Assembly: GCA_965203435.1 (NCBI GenBank)
Contig: CBDBCU010000005.1
Coordinates: forward strand, 248,001-312,000
DNA from: CBDBCU01 sp965203435
GTDB taxonomy: Bacteria; Chloroflexota; Dehalococcoidia; Lucifugimonadales; UBA3495
Direction: 5' to 3'
DNA length: 64,000 nucleotides
This document shows, piece after piece, positions 23,139-31,882 of this stretch. Every line of letters begins with the position of its first letter. Position 1 is the stretch's first letter. Made by a program: the position numbers and the translations under genes. The notes under the pieces are model-generated. The model ran no database searches and was not told the origin of the DNA. It saw nothing but the letters and a program-made list of their open reading frames with translations.

Positions 23139-23340
23139 TACCGTCCTTCCCGCGTAAGCGGAAATCCAAGAATACCCGGCCGCCCTTTCTACTGTCATTC
23201 CCCCCGCCCTTACCGTCATTCCCGCGTAAGCGGGAATCCCGACGGTACCGCCTTATAATGCCGCAGTCTTGGCAAACCACCGTGGGATTCCCGCTTACGC
23301 GGGAATGACGGTAGGGGGGCGTACCTCTACCGTCATTCCC
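23139..23340. repeat. R1 repeat cluster
   Basis: An isolated arm, then a full inverted pair enclosing the centre GGTACCGCCTTATAATGCCG, then the start of another arm abutting the SulP stop codon. Together these account for the 23034-23342 gap. Confidence 0.85.
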
Positions 23341-23342
23341 CC

Positions 23343-24962
23343 CTACCCCTCCAAAATTTGGCCGGCCAAGGACTTGGCTTCGTCCAGGGTGGTTACGAAA
23401 CGCTCTTTGGGGATGCGGGCCAGCACCGCCAAGGCGTTCAGGTTGTCCGCTACCGCCCCGGAAAGGCCCATAATGATGGCCCCGGTGTCCTCCTCCTCGG
23501 CAATATCCACCATCCGCTTAATAACCATCGCGGCGCTTTCGTCAATGTAATCGGCGTCAGTAAAATCAAAAATCACCACCTCATGCTCCCGAATGTCCGC
23601 GCCGATGGCATTGAACATTTTGTTGGAGGAGGCGACCGAAAAGCTGCCGTGAAACGCCACCATCCCCACCCGGGCAATGAACACATCCTCATCCGCCTCG
23701 TGGCCGGGCAGAAAACCCTGATCCAGGATGGGAACGGATACCACCCGATCCAGTTCCAAGCGTTCCAGATGCCAGGCTCCGGCCATGCCGGCGGCAATCA
23801 ATCCGATAGCCACGGCGGTAGTCAAGTCGAGGAATACGGTCAAACCCAGAGTCAAAGCCATCACCAGCAGATGGGCGCGCTCGATGTGCAGGCTGCGGCG
23901 CAGGAAAGGCCAATCAATGATGTCCCAGCCCACTTTCAGCAAAATGCCGGCCAACACCGCCAGGGGAATGTCGGCGGCATAGACGCCCAAGCCCAAGACC
24001 AGGGCCAGCAGGATAAGGGAATGGAGGGCGCCGGAGACCGGGGTGCGGCCGCCGGTGCGGATGTTGATCACGGTGCCGGTCGTGGCCCCGGCCCCGGGCA
24101 GGCCGCCAATCAGCCCGGCGGCCATATTGCCAATCCCCTGCGCCATCAGTTCCCGGTTAGGATTGTGCTGGCTGCGGGTAAGGGAGTCGGCAATCAGGGC
24201 AGTAAGCAGGCTGTCAATGGAGCCGAGCAAGGCCAGAATCAGGGCCGGCTGCAAGGAACTGAGCAGCAAGTCCGGGGACAGGACGGGCAGCTGCAATTGC
24301 GGCAGTTGGGTCGGCACGGCTCCAATGTTGGGCGCGCCGGTCAGCCAGAATAAGCCCAATAAAGTGCCGGCCAGCATCGCCACAATGGAATAGGGCAGGT
24401 ATTTGTTGAGCCGCTTGGGCCAGAATACGCAGACGCCCAGGGTAACGGCGGCGATAGCCAAAGCGTGCCAATTGGCTTGGGAAATCAATCCGGGCAGGGC
24501 GGTCAAGGAGTTCAGGGCGCCGCCGGCGGCGACGGGATGGCCGATAACCGGCAAGACCTGAATGACGATTATGATAATGCCAATGCCGGACATAAAGCCG
24601 GAAATGACCGAGTAGGGGGTGTAAGCCACAAACCGGCCAATCCGCAGCAAGCCAAGAAAGACTTGTATCAGGCCGGCCAATATGATGATGGTAAAGGCTT
24701 TGGCCGGGTCGCCCTCGGACTGGACAACCACAATGCCGGCAATGGCGACGGTCATCGGGCCGGTGGGATCCGTTACCAGGGAACGGGTGCCGCCGAACAG
24801 GGCGGCGAAAAAGCCGACGGCGATGGCTCCATACAAGCCGGCGGCCGGGCCGAGGCCGGAGGCCACGCCAAAAGCCAGGGCAATGGGCAGGGCCACCACC
24901 GCGGCGGCGATGCCGCCAAAAACATCCCCGCGCAGGGTTTGGAAACTGTAATTCAGGCGCAT
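23343..24962 (-). CDS. SulP family anion transporter with STAS domain
   Basis: Integral membrane permease of the SLC26/SulP family (sulfate, bicarbonate or dicarboxylates), 539 residues. About twelve TM segments are followed by a C-terminal STAS domain (about 425-530, with VAFHGSFSVASSNKMF and VVIFDFTDADYIDESA). Family motifs LPIALAFGVASGLGPAAGLY and GLIGGLPGAGATTGTVINI are clear. ATG 24962 (MRLNYSFQTLRGDVFGG) is chosen over an upstream TTG at 25016; neither has a strong ribosome site. No carbonic anhydrase or sulfur genes lie next to it, so the ion is undecided. Confidence 0.9.
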   Translation of the reverse strand: MRLNYSFQTLRGDVFGGIAAAVVALPIALAFGVASGLGPAAGLYGAIAVGFFAALFGGTRSLVTDPTGPMTVAIAGIVVVQSEGDPAKAFTIIILAGLIQVFLGLLRIGRFVAYTPYSVISGFMSGIGIIIIVIQVLPVIGHPVAAGGALNSLTALPGLISQANWHALAIAAVTLGVCVFWPKRLNKYLPYSIVAMLAGTLLGLFWLTGAPNIGAVPTQLPQLQLPVLSPDLLLSSLQPALILALLGSIDSLLTALIADSLTRSQHNPNRELMAQGIGNMAAGLIGGLPGAGATTGTVINIRTGGRTPVSGALHSLILLALVLGLGVYAADIPLAVLAGILLKVGWDIIDWPFLRRSLHIERAHLLVMALTLGLTVFLDLTTAVAIGLIAAGMAGAWHLERLELDRVVSVPILDQGFLPGHEADEDVFIARVGMVAFHGSFSVASSNKMFNAIGADIREHEVVIFDFTDADYIDESAAMVIKRMVDIAEEEDTGAIIMGLSGAVADNLNALAVLARIPKERFVTTLDEAKSLAGQILEG

Positions 24963-25067
24963 AACGATTCCGTCCGGCGGGCGGGCAACGGCGTAGGCAG
25001 GGATGGGCCAAGGCAACTATACATCGTGATTCCGGGCCTTTATCCCGGAAACCGGAAAGGGGCAATC

Positions 25068-25142
25068 TGGTGGGCCCGGCTGGGATCGAACCAGCGGCCT
25101 ACCGGTTATGAGCCGGTTGCTCTACCACTGAGCTACGGGCCC
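25068..25142 (-). tRNA. tRNA-Met (CAT anticodon; elongator or Ile2)
   Basis: 75-nt cloverleaf with 7-bp acceptor GGGCCCG/CGGGCCC, D-arm GCTCAGTGGTAGAGC, anticodon stem ACCGG/CCGGT with loop CTCATAA (CAT), T-arm CTGGTTCGATCCCAG, discriminator A and encoded CCA. The paired first base (G-C) and the absence of three G-C pairs in the anticodon stem exclude initiator tRNA. Sequence alone does not settle elongator Met against lysidine-modified Ile2. Confidence 0.95.
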
Positions 25143-25154
25143 GCAGCAGTTACG

Positions 25155-25184
25155 ATTATATGCCGGAGGGGGTAGGGGATTCAA
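25155..25184 (-). promoter_or_regulatory. tRNA-Met/Ile promoter
   Basis: TTGAAT (25184-25179), 18-bp spacer and perfect TATAAT (25160-25155). The start is expected a few nt before the tRNA 5' end at 25142. Confidence 0.75.
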
Positions 25185-25210
25185 GATGATGGGGGATGGG
25201 GCGGGCTAGG

Positions 25211-25300
25211 TCATTCCGAGCGTAGCCGAGGAATCTAAAATGCCCGACCTTGAATCCATTTCAAGATTTTTAGATTCCTCGGCTACGCTCGGAATGACAT
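25211..25300. repeat. R3 palindromic element, second copy
   Basis: Arms TCATTCCGAGCGTAGCCGAG and the exact reverse complement; the centre TGCCCGACCTTGAATCC is the reverse complement of the 2001-2093 centre with changes, so the copy is inverted. Confidence 0.85.
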
Positions 25301-25321
25301 AGGGGGGTGGCTGCCATCCCC

Positions 25322-25452
25322 CCTACCGTCATTCCCGCGCAAGCGGGAATCCCGAACGGTACTGCCTTATAATGCCGCGGTCTTGTCAAGCCACCGCGGG
25401 ATTCCCGCTTACGCGGGAATGACGTTAGAGGGCGGGAATGACGGTAGTGGGT
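25322..25452. repeat. R1 inverted pair with conserved centre
   Basis: A well-preserved full R1 unit: arm, CGAACGGTACTGCCTTATAA-type centre, facing arm, then a partial arm to 25452. It lies between the tRNA and the malic enzyme gene. Confidence 0.85.
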
Positions 25453-25550
25453 GCGGCGGGAAGGACGATATTAGATGGGCGGGAAGGACGGAGGAAAATC
25501 CCATACCCTGCCAGATAAAAATCCCCTCAAAAAACCCTTGCCATAGGGTT

Positions 25551-25556
25551 TATAAT
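25551..25556 (+). promoter_or_regulatory. -10 box of malic enzyme
   Basis: Perfect TATAAT at 25551-25556, about 90 nt upstream of the start codon. No -35 at normal spacing is apparent. Confidence 0.5.
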
Positions 25557-25646
25557 TGATACACGAAAATCTTTTCCCCGGCCGGCGGCGTTAAATCCGC
25601 CGCCAGGCAGCCGGCAACTAATCAATCAGTCAACGGCAAGGGAGCT

Positions 25647-26798
25647 ATGATGGACTACGGCGCAGAAGCAATCCTCCGCCACCGGGCCAGCCGGGGCAAA
25701 ATCGGCATCGTTTCCAAAATGAAAGTGGAAACTATGGAGGAACTTTCCATAGCCTACACCCCCGGCGTGGCGGCGGTCAGCATGGCCATCCATCACGACC
25801 CCGCGGAAAGTTTTGCCCTGACCAATCGCGGCAACACCGTGGCCGTCGTGTCCGACGGCTCCGCCGTGCTGGGCCTGGGCAATGTCGGCCCGGAGGCGGC
25901 TATGGCCGTGATGGAGGGCAAATCCATCCTGTTCAAGGGCCTGGCCGACATCGACGCCTTTCCCATCTGCTTGGGGACGCAGGACAACGCCGCCATTATT
26001 CAGACCGTCCGCAACCTGGCTCCCTCTTTCGGCGGGGTCAACCTAGAGGACATCGCCGCCCCCCGCTGCTTTGAGATTGAGGACAGCCTGCAAGACCTGG
26101 GCATCCCGGTCTTTCACGATGACCAGCACGGCACCTCGATTGTGGTCCTGGCGGCGGTCATCAACGCCCTGCGGGTGGTGGACAAGCGGATGGCGGAAGT
26201 GAAAATCGTCTTTTCCGGCTCCGGGGCCGGCGGCATTGCCTCCACCCGGCTGCTGGCCGAATACGGCGCCAAAAACATCATCCTGGTGGACAGCCAGGGC
26301 ATCATCCACCGCGGCCGCCGCGACCTGACCCCGGTCAAGACGGAAATGCTGGCGATTACCAACCCGGATAATGTCGCCGGCGGCCTGGATACGGCATTGC
26401 AGGGCGCGGATGTGTTTATCGGCCTGTCCGTAGGCGACACGGTCAGCCCGGAAATGGTGCGGAGTATGGCCCGGGATGCGGTAGTATTGGCGGCGGCTAA
26501 TCCGACGCCGGAAATCTGGCCGGAGGCGGCGGCGGCCGCCGGGGCTCGGGTCGTCGGCACCGGCCGCAGCGACTTTCCCAATCAGATAAACAACAGCCTG
26601 GCTTTCCCCGGCGTGTTTCGCGGCGCGTTGGACGCCCGGGCCCCCCGCATCACCACTCGGATGAAACTGGCGGCGGCGGCGGCTTTGGCCGGCCTGGTCG
26701 CCGAACCCACTCCGGAACACATCATCCCCTGGTCGCTGGACGCCGCCGTCGTCCCGGCCGTAGCCCAGGCCGTAGCCCAAGCCTGGCAGGCGGAATAA
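25647..26798 (+). CDS. NAD(P)-dependent malic enzyme, short form
   Basis: Oxidative decarboxylation of malate to pyruvate in the cytoplasm. The 383-residue enzyme lacks the phosphotransacetylase-like extension of MaeB. Motifs: AYTPGVAAVSMAI (catalytic Tyr), NRGNTVAVVSDGSAVLGLGN, FKGLADIDAFP, the metal-binding FEIEDSL and PVFHDDQHGTSIVVLAA (catalytic Asp/metal), the Rossmann segment VFSGSGAGGIAS and AAANPTPEIWPEAA. Two consecutive ATGs (25647, 25650) follow AAGGGAG; the second has better spacing. It is followed 31 bp later by the coiled-coil gene. Confidence 0.95.
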   Translation: MMDYGAEAILRHRASRGKIGIVSKMKVETMEELSIAYTPGVAAVSMAIHHDPAESFALTNRGNTVAVVSDGSAVLGLGNVGPEAAMAVMEGKSILFKGLADIDAFPICLGTQDNAAIIQTVRNLAPSFGGVNLEDIAAPRCFEIEDSLQDLGIPVFHDDQHGTSIVVLAAVINALRVVDKRMAEVKIVFSGSGAGGIASTRLLAEYGAKNIILVDSQGIIHRGRRDLTPVKTEMLAITNPDNVAGGLDTALQGADVFIGLSVGDTVSPEMVRSMARDAVVLAAANPTPEIWPEAAAAAGARVVGTGRSDFPNQINNSLAFPGVFRGALDARAPRITTRMKLAAAAALAGLVAEPTPEHIIPWSLDAAVVPAVAQAVAQAWQAE

Positions 26799-26829
26799 GG
26801 GGCGCGGCCGGGTTAGAGGAGGAGGGTTT

Positions 26830-27453
26830 ATGTCCACGGAACTGTTGATGGTCGCCGCAACCTTGCTGGCCGCCCAGGTTGCGCTGGCCGGGATGCTGGC
26901 CCTGATAATGCTCCAGTCGGAAAAGCGGAGCGTCCAACGGACGGAGCGGTTGGGCGCCGAGCTGAAAGGGGAACTCGCCGAAATGCGGAGCGAAACCACC
27001 CGCCAGTTCGAGCGGGTGGAAGCGGAAACCAAACGCCAGTTTGAACGGGTGTATGACCGCTTCGAGCGGATGGAAGCGGAAACCAAACGCCAATTCGAGC
27101 AGGCAGCGGCGGAGACCAAGCGCCAGTTCGAGCGGGTGGACGACCGCTTTGACGAGATGGCGGCCGAAACCAAGCGGCAATTCGAGCGGGTGGACGACCG
27201 CTTTGAGCGGGTGAACGAGCGGTTTGACGAGATGGCGGCCGAAACCAAGCGCCAATTCGAGCAGGCGGCGGCGGAGACCAAGCGGCAATTCGAGCGGGTG
27301 GACGATCGCTTTGACGAGATGGCGGCCGAAACCAAGCGGCTGTTCGAGGCTATGGATGTCCGCATCCGGGGTCTGGAAAATGGGCAGGCGCGCCTGGCCG
27401 CCGAGCTGTCGATGCTGAAAGACATCTTTACCCATCAGCGGCCGCGGGAATAA
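26830..27453 (+). CDS. membrane-anchored coiled-coil repeat protein
   Basis: 207 residues: an N-terminal membrane helix (about 4-28), then a continuous coiled coil (about 30-190) of repeats such as AETKRQFERVDDRFDEMA, repeated about seven times with internal swaps (FEQAAAETKRQFE). The DNA repeats are near-identical, so copy number may vary between strains. AGGAGGAGGG ribosome site. No enzymatic domain. The architecture resembles tethering or size-sensing coiled coils; function unknown. It sits between malic enzyme and tldD on the same strand. Confidence 0.7.
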   Translation: MSTELLMVAATLLAAQVALAGMLALIMLQSEKRSVQRTERLGAELKGELAEMRSETTRQFERVEAETKRQFERVYDRFERMEAETKRQFEQAAAETKRQFERVDDRFDEMAAETKRQFERVDDRFERVNERFDEMAAETKRQFEQAAAETKRQFERVDDRFDEMAAETKRLFEAMDVRIRGLENGQARLAAELSMLKDIFTHQRPRE

Positions 27454-27483
27454 CCCGGCGATAATCAGCCGAGGCCGCCCCTT

Positions 27484-29052
27484 ATGCTGCCATCCATCAC
27501 CATAGAATCCCTGTCGCTAATGCGCCCCAACCTGCGCGCCCTAGCGGCAGAGCAAGCCCGGCGGCTGCCCGGCCTGCTTTACTGCGACCTGCGCCTGCAA
27601 ATCCGCGAGGAACAGAGCGCCGCCGCCGAAAACGGCAGCCCCCGCGCCAGCGGCGCCACCACCGCCTTTGACTTCGGCGTACGGGTTATCGCCGGCGGCC
27701 GCCACCCCGCCGCCGGCTACTACGGCCAAATCCTCGGCGCGGTCGACGCCGCCAACATTGAGAGCCTGGTCTGGAACGGCATCCAAGAGGCGCACCGCCG
27801 GGCCCGGGCCAATGCCCGGCAAAAATCCCAAGCCAAAAGCCGTTTCCCCGCCTTGGGCGGCAGCCTGACCGCCGCACAATTAGCTCCCGTCCCGGCCGTG
27901 CAGGACACCGTTCCTGCCCGCTATCAAATTGACCCGCGTAGCGTCCCGTTGTCCGAAGTAGTTCGTATGGCGGTGGACGGCTGCCGGGCCGCCCAGGGGC
28001 AAAGCCGCGCCCTCCGCTACGCCGCGGCCGTCGTCAGTACCAGCCTGACCCGGGAACTGTTCCTCAACTCCGAGGGGGCGGATATTGACCAGAGCTTGGC
28101 CCAAACCGAGGGTTTTGTCCTGGCCATCGCCGCCGGGGAACCCCGCAACTTTGAGCTGTATGACTTTACCGGCCATCAGCGCGGCTGGGAAATTCTGACC
28201 GAGGGCTACGACAACGGCGTCATTATTCTGCCCAACTACTTGGATTTTTGCCGCAAATTGGGCGCGGACACCGCCGAAGTAGCCGCCGCCCCCCCACTGC
28301 AACCGCCGGACAAGGCCGTCCCCGTAGTAACCGATCCCCACTTTAACACCTTGCTGGTGCATGAAGTGGTCGGCCATCCCGCTGAGTTGGATCGGGCCTT
28401 GAAGTATGAAACGGCTTATGCCGGCCGTTCCTGGTTTCTGAGAAACTTGCAGGAAAATCAGCTGGGCCGGCCGATAGCATCGCCGCTGGTCAGCGCCTTT
28501 TCCGACCCTCTATTGGAGGGCTACGGCTCTTTCCAGTATGACCATGAAGGGACGCCGGCCCGCCGCGCCTACATCCTGCGGGACGGGATATTAGAGGAAC
28601 TGCTGAACAACCGGCAGACCGCCGCTATTATGGACGCCGCGCCCAACGGCTCAGCCCGGGCTACGGAAGCCCATCTGATACCGCTGATTCGGATGACCAA
28701 TACGGTTTTCGCCCCGGGGGAAAGCAATCCGGCGGACATCATTGCCGAAGTAGATTCCGGCTATTACATTGCCGGCCACCGCACCCCGTCCATTGCCGAA
28801 TCCCGGGAAAACTTCCGCATCACGGCGGTCAAAGTGTACGAAATCCGCAACGGGCAGTTGGGCCGTCTCTACCGGGACGGGGGCATAACCGCCGACTCCC
28901 GCAGCTATTTTCAGTCCATTGACGCCGTGGGCAACGACCTGCGGGTGAACCCCATTCCCAACTGCGGTAAGGGCCAGCCCATGCAGGCCAAGCGGATGAG
29001 CAACGGCGGCCCCACAATGCGCGGCCTTGCCCGTCTGACCGGGCCGGGCTGA
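27484..29052 (+). CDS. tldD: metalloprotease TldD
   Basis: Catalytic subunit of the TldD-TldE heterodimeric protease that degrades small unfolded peptides and matures modified peptides (microcin B17) and some toxins in E. coli. The 522-residue protein carries the zinc motif HEVVGHPAELD (HExxxH, about residues 294-304) and the typical C-terminal DSGYYIAGHRTPSIAESREN...RDGGI region. ATG 27484 follows GAGG at 9 nt. TldE is encoded at 29855 on the same strand, but two retropepsin-like genes stand between them, an unusual arrangement. Confidence 0.9.
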   Translation: MLPSITIESLSLMRPNLRALAAEQARRLPGLLYCDLRLQIREEQSAAAENGSPRASGATTAFDFGVRVIAGGRHPAAGYYGQILGAVDAANIESLVWNGIQEAHRRARANARQKSQAKSRFPALGGSLTAAQLAPVPAVQDTVPARYQIDPRSVPLSEVVRMAVDGCRAAQGQSRALRYAAAVVSTSLTRELFLNSEGADIDQSLAQTEGFVLAIAAGEPRNFELYDFTGHQRGWEILTEGYDNGVIILPNYLDFCRKLGADTAEVAAAPPLQPPDKAVPVVTDPHFNTLLVHEVVGHPAELDRALKYETAYAGRSWFLRNLQENQLGRPIASPLVSAFSDPLLEGYGSFQYDHEGTPARRAYILRDGILEELLNNRQTAAIMDAAPNGSARATEAHLIPLIRMTNTVFAPGESNPADIIAEVDSGYYIAGHRTPSIAESRENFRITAVKVYEIRNGQLGRLYRDGGITADSRSYFQSIDAVGNDLRVNPIPNCGKGQPMQAKRMSNGGPTMRGLARLTGPG

Positions 29053-29073
29053 GCTGAGTGAAAGGAGCAAACT

Positions 29074-29430
29074 ATGGGTACTTTCAGTACCGCCATTGAA
29101 ATCGGCCGGCCGGATGGTTCCCTGTTCGAGACGGTTAACGCCCTGGTCGACACCGGGGCCAGTTTGACCACCGTGCCGGCTTCGACCCTGCTCCGCTTGG
29201 GGGTAACGCCCCATCGCAAATTCATCTTTGCCCTGGCCGATGGGCGGGAAGTGGAACGGGATGTAGGGCAAACCTGGATCCGCGTTGCCGGCCAGTCGGC
29301 CATCACCTTTGTGGCTTTTGGCGATGAGGATGTGGATCCGCTGCTGGGCTCCTATTCCCTGCAAGGGTTGATGTTGGGTGTGGATTCTCCCAACGAGCAG
29401 CTGATTCCGATTCCCCGGCTGCTGATGTAG
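29074..29430 (+). CDS. retropepsin-like aspartic protease, tandem copy 1
   Basis: 118-residue clan AA protease fold: ETVNALVDTGASLTTVP holds the catalytic DTG (about residues 27-29), a flap-type strand FALADGREVE follows, and LLGSYSLQGLMLGVD provides the second conserved element. No signal peptide. AAAGGAGCAAACT precedes the ATG. It lies 21 bp after tldD and is followed by a diverged tandem copy with an almost identical leader and first 20 codons, so the pair is a tandem duplication with 414-bp period. Confidence 0.78.
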   Translation: MGTFSTAIEIGRPDGSLFETVNALVDTGASLTTVPASTLLRLGVTPHRKFIFALADGREVERDVGQTWIRVAGQSAITFVAFGDEDVDPLLGSYSLQGLMLGVDSPNEQLIPIPRLLM

Positions 29431-29487
29431 CATTATCCGCGGCCTGACCCATCCCGCCCCAACATAATCGCCGCCAAGGAGCAAACT

Positions 29488-29853
29488 ATGGGTACTTTCA
29501 GTACCGCCATCGAAATCGGCCGGCCGGATGGCTCCTTGTTCGAGACCGTCAATGCCCTGGTCGACACCGGTTCCCGCATGACCGCCCTTCCGGGATCCAT
29601 TCTGCGCCGTTTGGGGGTAATTCCCCATACTACCTACGCCTTTGAGTTGGCGGATGGCCGGGAAATTGAGTGGGCGGTGGGCCGCACCTGGATCCGCCTT
29701 GGCGACCGGTCGGAGATTACCTTGGTAATGTTCAACGATGAGGATACGGCTCCCTTGCTGGGATCTATATCCGTACATGGATTGATGCTGGCCGTGGATT
29801 CTGCCAATGCGCGGCTTATCCCCGCGCCCCGGCTGCGGTTGCGGAGGGGCTGA
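29488..29853 (+). CDS. retropepsin-like aspartic protease, tandem copy 2
   Basis: 121 residues, paralogue of the preceding gene. LVDTGSRMTALPGSILRRLG retains the catalytic DTG, and LLGSISVHGLMLAVD the C-terminal element. The leader AAGGAGCAAACT and first codons are the same as in copy 1, while the later part has diverged, consistent with an older duplication or partial conversion of the 5' ends. Its stop is 1 nt before the tldE ATG, so it is translationally linked to tldE. Confidence 0.78.
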   Translation: MGTFSTAIEIGRPDGSLFETVNALVDTGSRMTALPGSILRRLGVIPHTTYAFELADGREIEWAVGRTWIRLGDRSEITLVMFNDEDTAPLLGSISVHGLMLAVDSANARLIPAPRLRLRRG

Positions 29854-29854
29854 T

Positions 29855-31432
29855 ATGCAGTCCATCGCCGCCCTGCGCGCCGCCGTCCGCCAAGCCCTGG
29901 CTTATGTTGCCGCCCAGCCCGCCGTGGCCGCGGCGGAAGTGTTCGCCGCCGCCAATTCCAACCGCACCCTGCGCCTGAATTACACTTCCCACATTCCCAG
30001 CAACGGCGTAGAGGAACCCAAGTCGGTGGAATCCGTTGGCTTGAGCGTCCGCGCCGTCTTTGATACTCCCGACGGCGTCAAAATCGGTATGGGCAGCGAA
30101 CCGGGCAATCCCACCCCGGCCAGCGCCGCCAAAGCCCTGGAACAGGCCCGCAAGGGCGCCGTCCCTGACCCGGAGTTTGTCAGCCTGCCCACGCCCAACG
30201 GCCGCCGGCCCACTTTGTCCCGCTACCACGACCCGGCCCTTTCCCGCATCAGCACCGCCCGCCTGCTTTCCCACGGCTGGCAGCTGCTGGAACAGGGGTT
30301 GGACGCCTTTCAATCCGCCGCCGAGCTACAGGATATTTTGCGGCAACTTCAGCAGGAGGCCCCGGATACGGATTTAGCCGATTTGGGTCTGATTATAGGC
30401 GGCGATTTGGCCCTGCTGCACGAGCGGATGGCTATTGCCGCCACTAGTATGCCCCGGGTGCAGTCCGACGAATCCACCTTGATAATGTCTTTTATCACGG
30501 CTATGGTCGAGGCGCGGAACGCCAAGGGCAGCGGCTGGTCGGTGGGCAGCCGTCTGGCCGACTTTACCGGCCAATCGGCCGCCACCGCCGCCCGCCGGGC
30601 CATCGCCGCTAGGGATGGGCAGCGGATTCCCTCCGGTAGTTACCGGGTTGTCCTCGGCCCGCAGCCAGTGGCCGAACTGCTGGAGTGGGTGCTGCTGCCG
30701 GGCTTGCAATTGGATACTTTCTACGCCGAAGCCTCGCCCTTTATGGGCCAGTTGGGGCGGCGGATCGCCGCGGAAAAGCTGTCCCTGTATGATGACGGCG
30801 CGGCTCCCGAATTGGCCGGTTCCAAAGCTATCACCGACGAAGGCTTGCCCACCGGCCGCACCGACCTGATTAAGGACGGGCAGCTGGCCGGCTTGCTGTC
30901 CGATTATTACAACTACCGCCGGATCCGGCAGGATCCCAACGGCCGGGCCAAGCTGGGCATGGATCCGGCGGCCGCCGGAGACGCTTTAGCCCCCCGCAAC
31001 GGTTTCCGGGCCGGCAATGGCGGCGGCCGCGACTTTAACGCCGCGCCGGGCATCGTGCCGACCAATCTGGTGGCGACGGGCCGGGACAACCTTTCCCAGC
31101 AGGAATTGCTGCGGTTGGTGGGGGACGGCCTTTATATCGGCCGCATCTGGTACACCTATGCGGTCAACGGCTTTGCCGCCGGCGATTTCAGCGGCACCAT
31201 TGTTGGCGATTCCTATATCATCAAGGACGGGCAGTTGGCGGCCCCGCTGTTGCCCAACACCCTGCGGATGAACGACAACATCCTGGCGGTTATCAACAAC
31301 ATCCTGGGCCTGGGCGGGGAACGCAGCGGCGTGGTGCGCTGGTCCTCGGATCAAGTAACCTGGGCCCCGGAAATAGCGGTAGCCTCCTTTCACCTCGAGG
31401 CAATCGGCGGCGATGGGGATTCGGGGTATTAG
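29855..31432 (+). CDS. tldE: TldE/PmbA family protein
   Basis: Non-catalytic partner of TldD, 525 residues and longer than E. coli PmbA. The HExxxH motif of TldD is absent, as expected. Family features are FTGQSAATAARRAIAARDG, the ASPFMGQLGRRIAAEKLSLYDDG region and the C-terminal GDGLYIGRIWYTYAVNGFAAGDFSGTI-type ending with NNILAVINNILG. The ATG at 29855 follows GGAGGGG by 7 nt and the previous stop by 1 nt, so the frame reading upstream from 29807 is not used. Confidence 0.85.
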   Translation: MQSIAALRAAVRQALAYVAAQPAVAAAEVFAAANSNRTLRLNYTSHIPSNGVEEPKSVESVGLSVRAVFDTPDGVKIGMGSEPGNPTPASAAKALEQARKGAVPDPEFVSLPTPNGRRPTLSRYHDPALSRISTARLLSHGWQLLEQGLDAFQSAAELQDILRQLQQEAPDTDLADLGLIIGGDLALLHERMAIAATSMPRVQSDESTLIMSFITAMVEARNAKGSGWSVGSRLADFTGQSAATAARRAIAARDGQRIPSGSYRVVLGPQPVAELLEWVLLPGLQLDTFYAEASPFMGQLGRRIAAEKLSLYDDGAAPELAGSKAITDEGLPTGRTDLIKDGQLAGLLSDYYNYRRIRQDPNGRAKLGMDPAAAGDALAPRNGFRAGNGGGRDFNAAPGIVPTNLVATGRDNLSQQELLRLVGDGLYIGRIWYTYAVNGFAAGDFSGTIVGDSYIIKDGQLAAPLLPNTLRMNDNILAVINNILGLGGERSGVVRWSSDQVTWAPEIAVASFHLEAIGGDGDSGY

Positions 31433-31437
31433 GGCGG

Positions 31438-31725
31438 CTAGGCCGCCGTTTCCTGCCGTTCCCTTTTCCGGGCCAGATGATTCCTGAAGCTTTCCTCAAT
31501 GCCCCGCCAGATGTGCGCCGCCAGCCCCAGCGCCCGCTCAAACTCCGCCGCCGTAGCCGCGTCAACCGGCATTTCCTCCGCGATGATCCCGGCAATCAGC
31601 TCGGGATCCCGCCCGCAAAGTTGGGCAAACTCCCCTTGGGAAATTCCCCGAACTTCCAGATACTCGGACAAAATCTCACCGGGCGACGCCGCATAATCCG
31701 GCTCGAACCGATAGACCGTTTCCAT
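31438..31725 (-). CDS. HigA-like antitoxin/XRE regulator (orphan)
   Basis: 95-residue helix-turn-helix protein. SPGEILSEYLEVRGISQGEF followed by AQLCGRDPELIAGII and LERALGLAAHIWRGIEESF-like sequence (here FERALGLAAHIWRGIEESF) is typical of the HigA family, in which the antitoxin represses its own operon. AAAGGATG ribosome site. No higB toxin gene lies upstream: 31726-31882 holds only an R1 repeat, and downstream is the convergent tldE. It could be an orphan antitoxin, a regulator or part of a longer-range pair. Confidence 0.75.
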   Translation of the reverse strand: METVYRFEPDYAASPGEILSEYLEVRGISQGEFAQLCGRDPELIAGIIAEEMPVDAATAAEFERALGLAAHIWRGIEESFRNHLARKRERQETAA

Positions 31726-31751
31726 AGCGTCCCATCCTTTCAGAGTATATA

Positions 31752-31850
31752 ACCGTCATTCCCGCTTACGCGGGAATCCCCCAATGCCCGGACGGTAGTA
31801 GTCTGATTTGGCGCAGTACCGTCTGGATTCCCGCTTGCGCGGGAATGACG
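31752..31850. repeat. R1 inverted pair
   Basis: Facing R1 arms with about 40 bp between them, upstream of the higA-like gene and downstream of the enoyl-CoA hydratase gene. Confidence 0.8.
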
Positions 31851-31882
31851 CCCTGGGTACAATGCTGTTGCCGAATTAGCCC

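Noticed and set aside
25068..25142. Initiator tRNA-fMet
   Set aside because: The first acceptor pair is G-C and the anticodon stem lacks three consecutive G-C pairs.
31726..31882. Missing higB toxin upstream of the HigA-like gene
   Set aside because: The 157 bp hold only an R1 pair and no open frame of toxin size.
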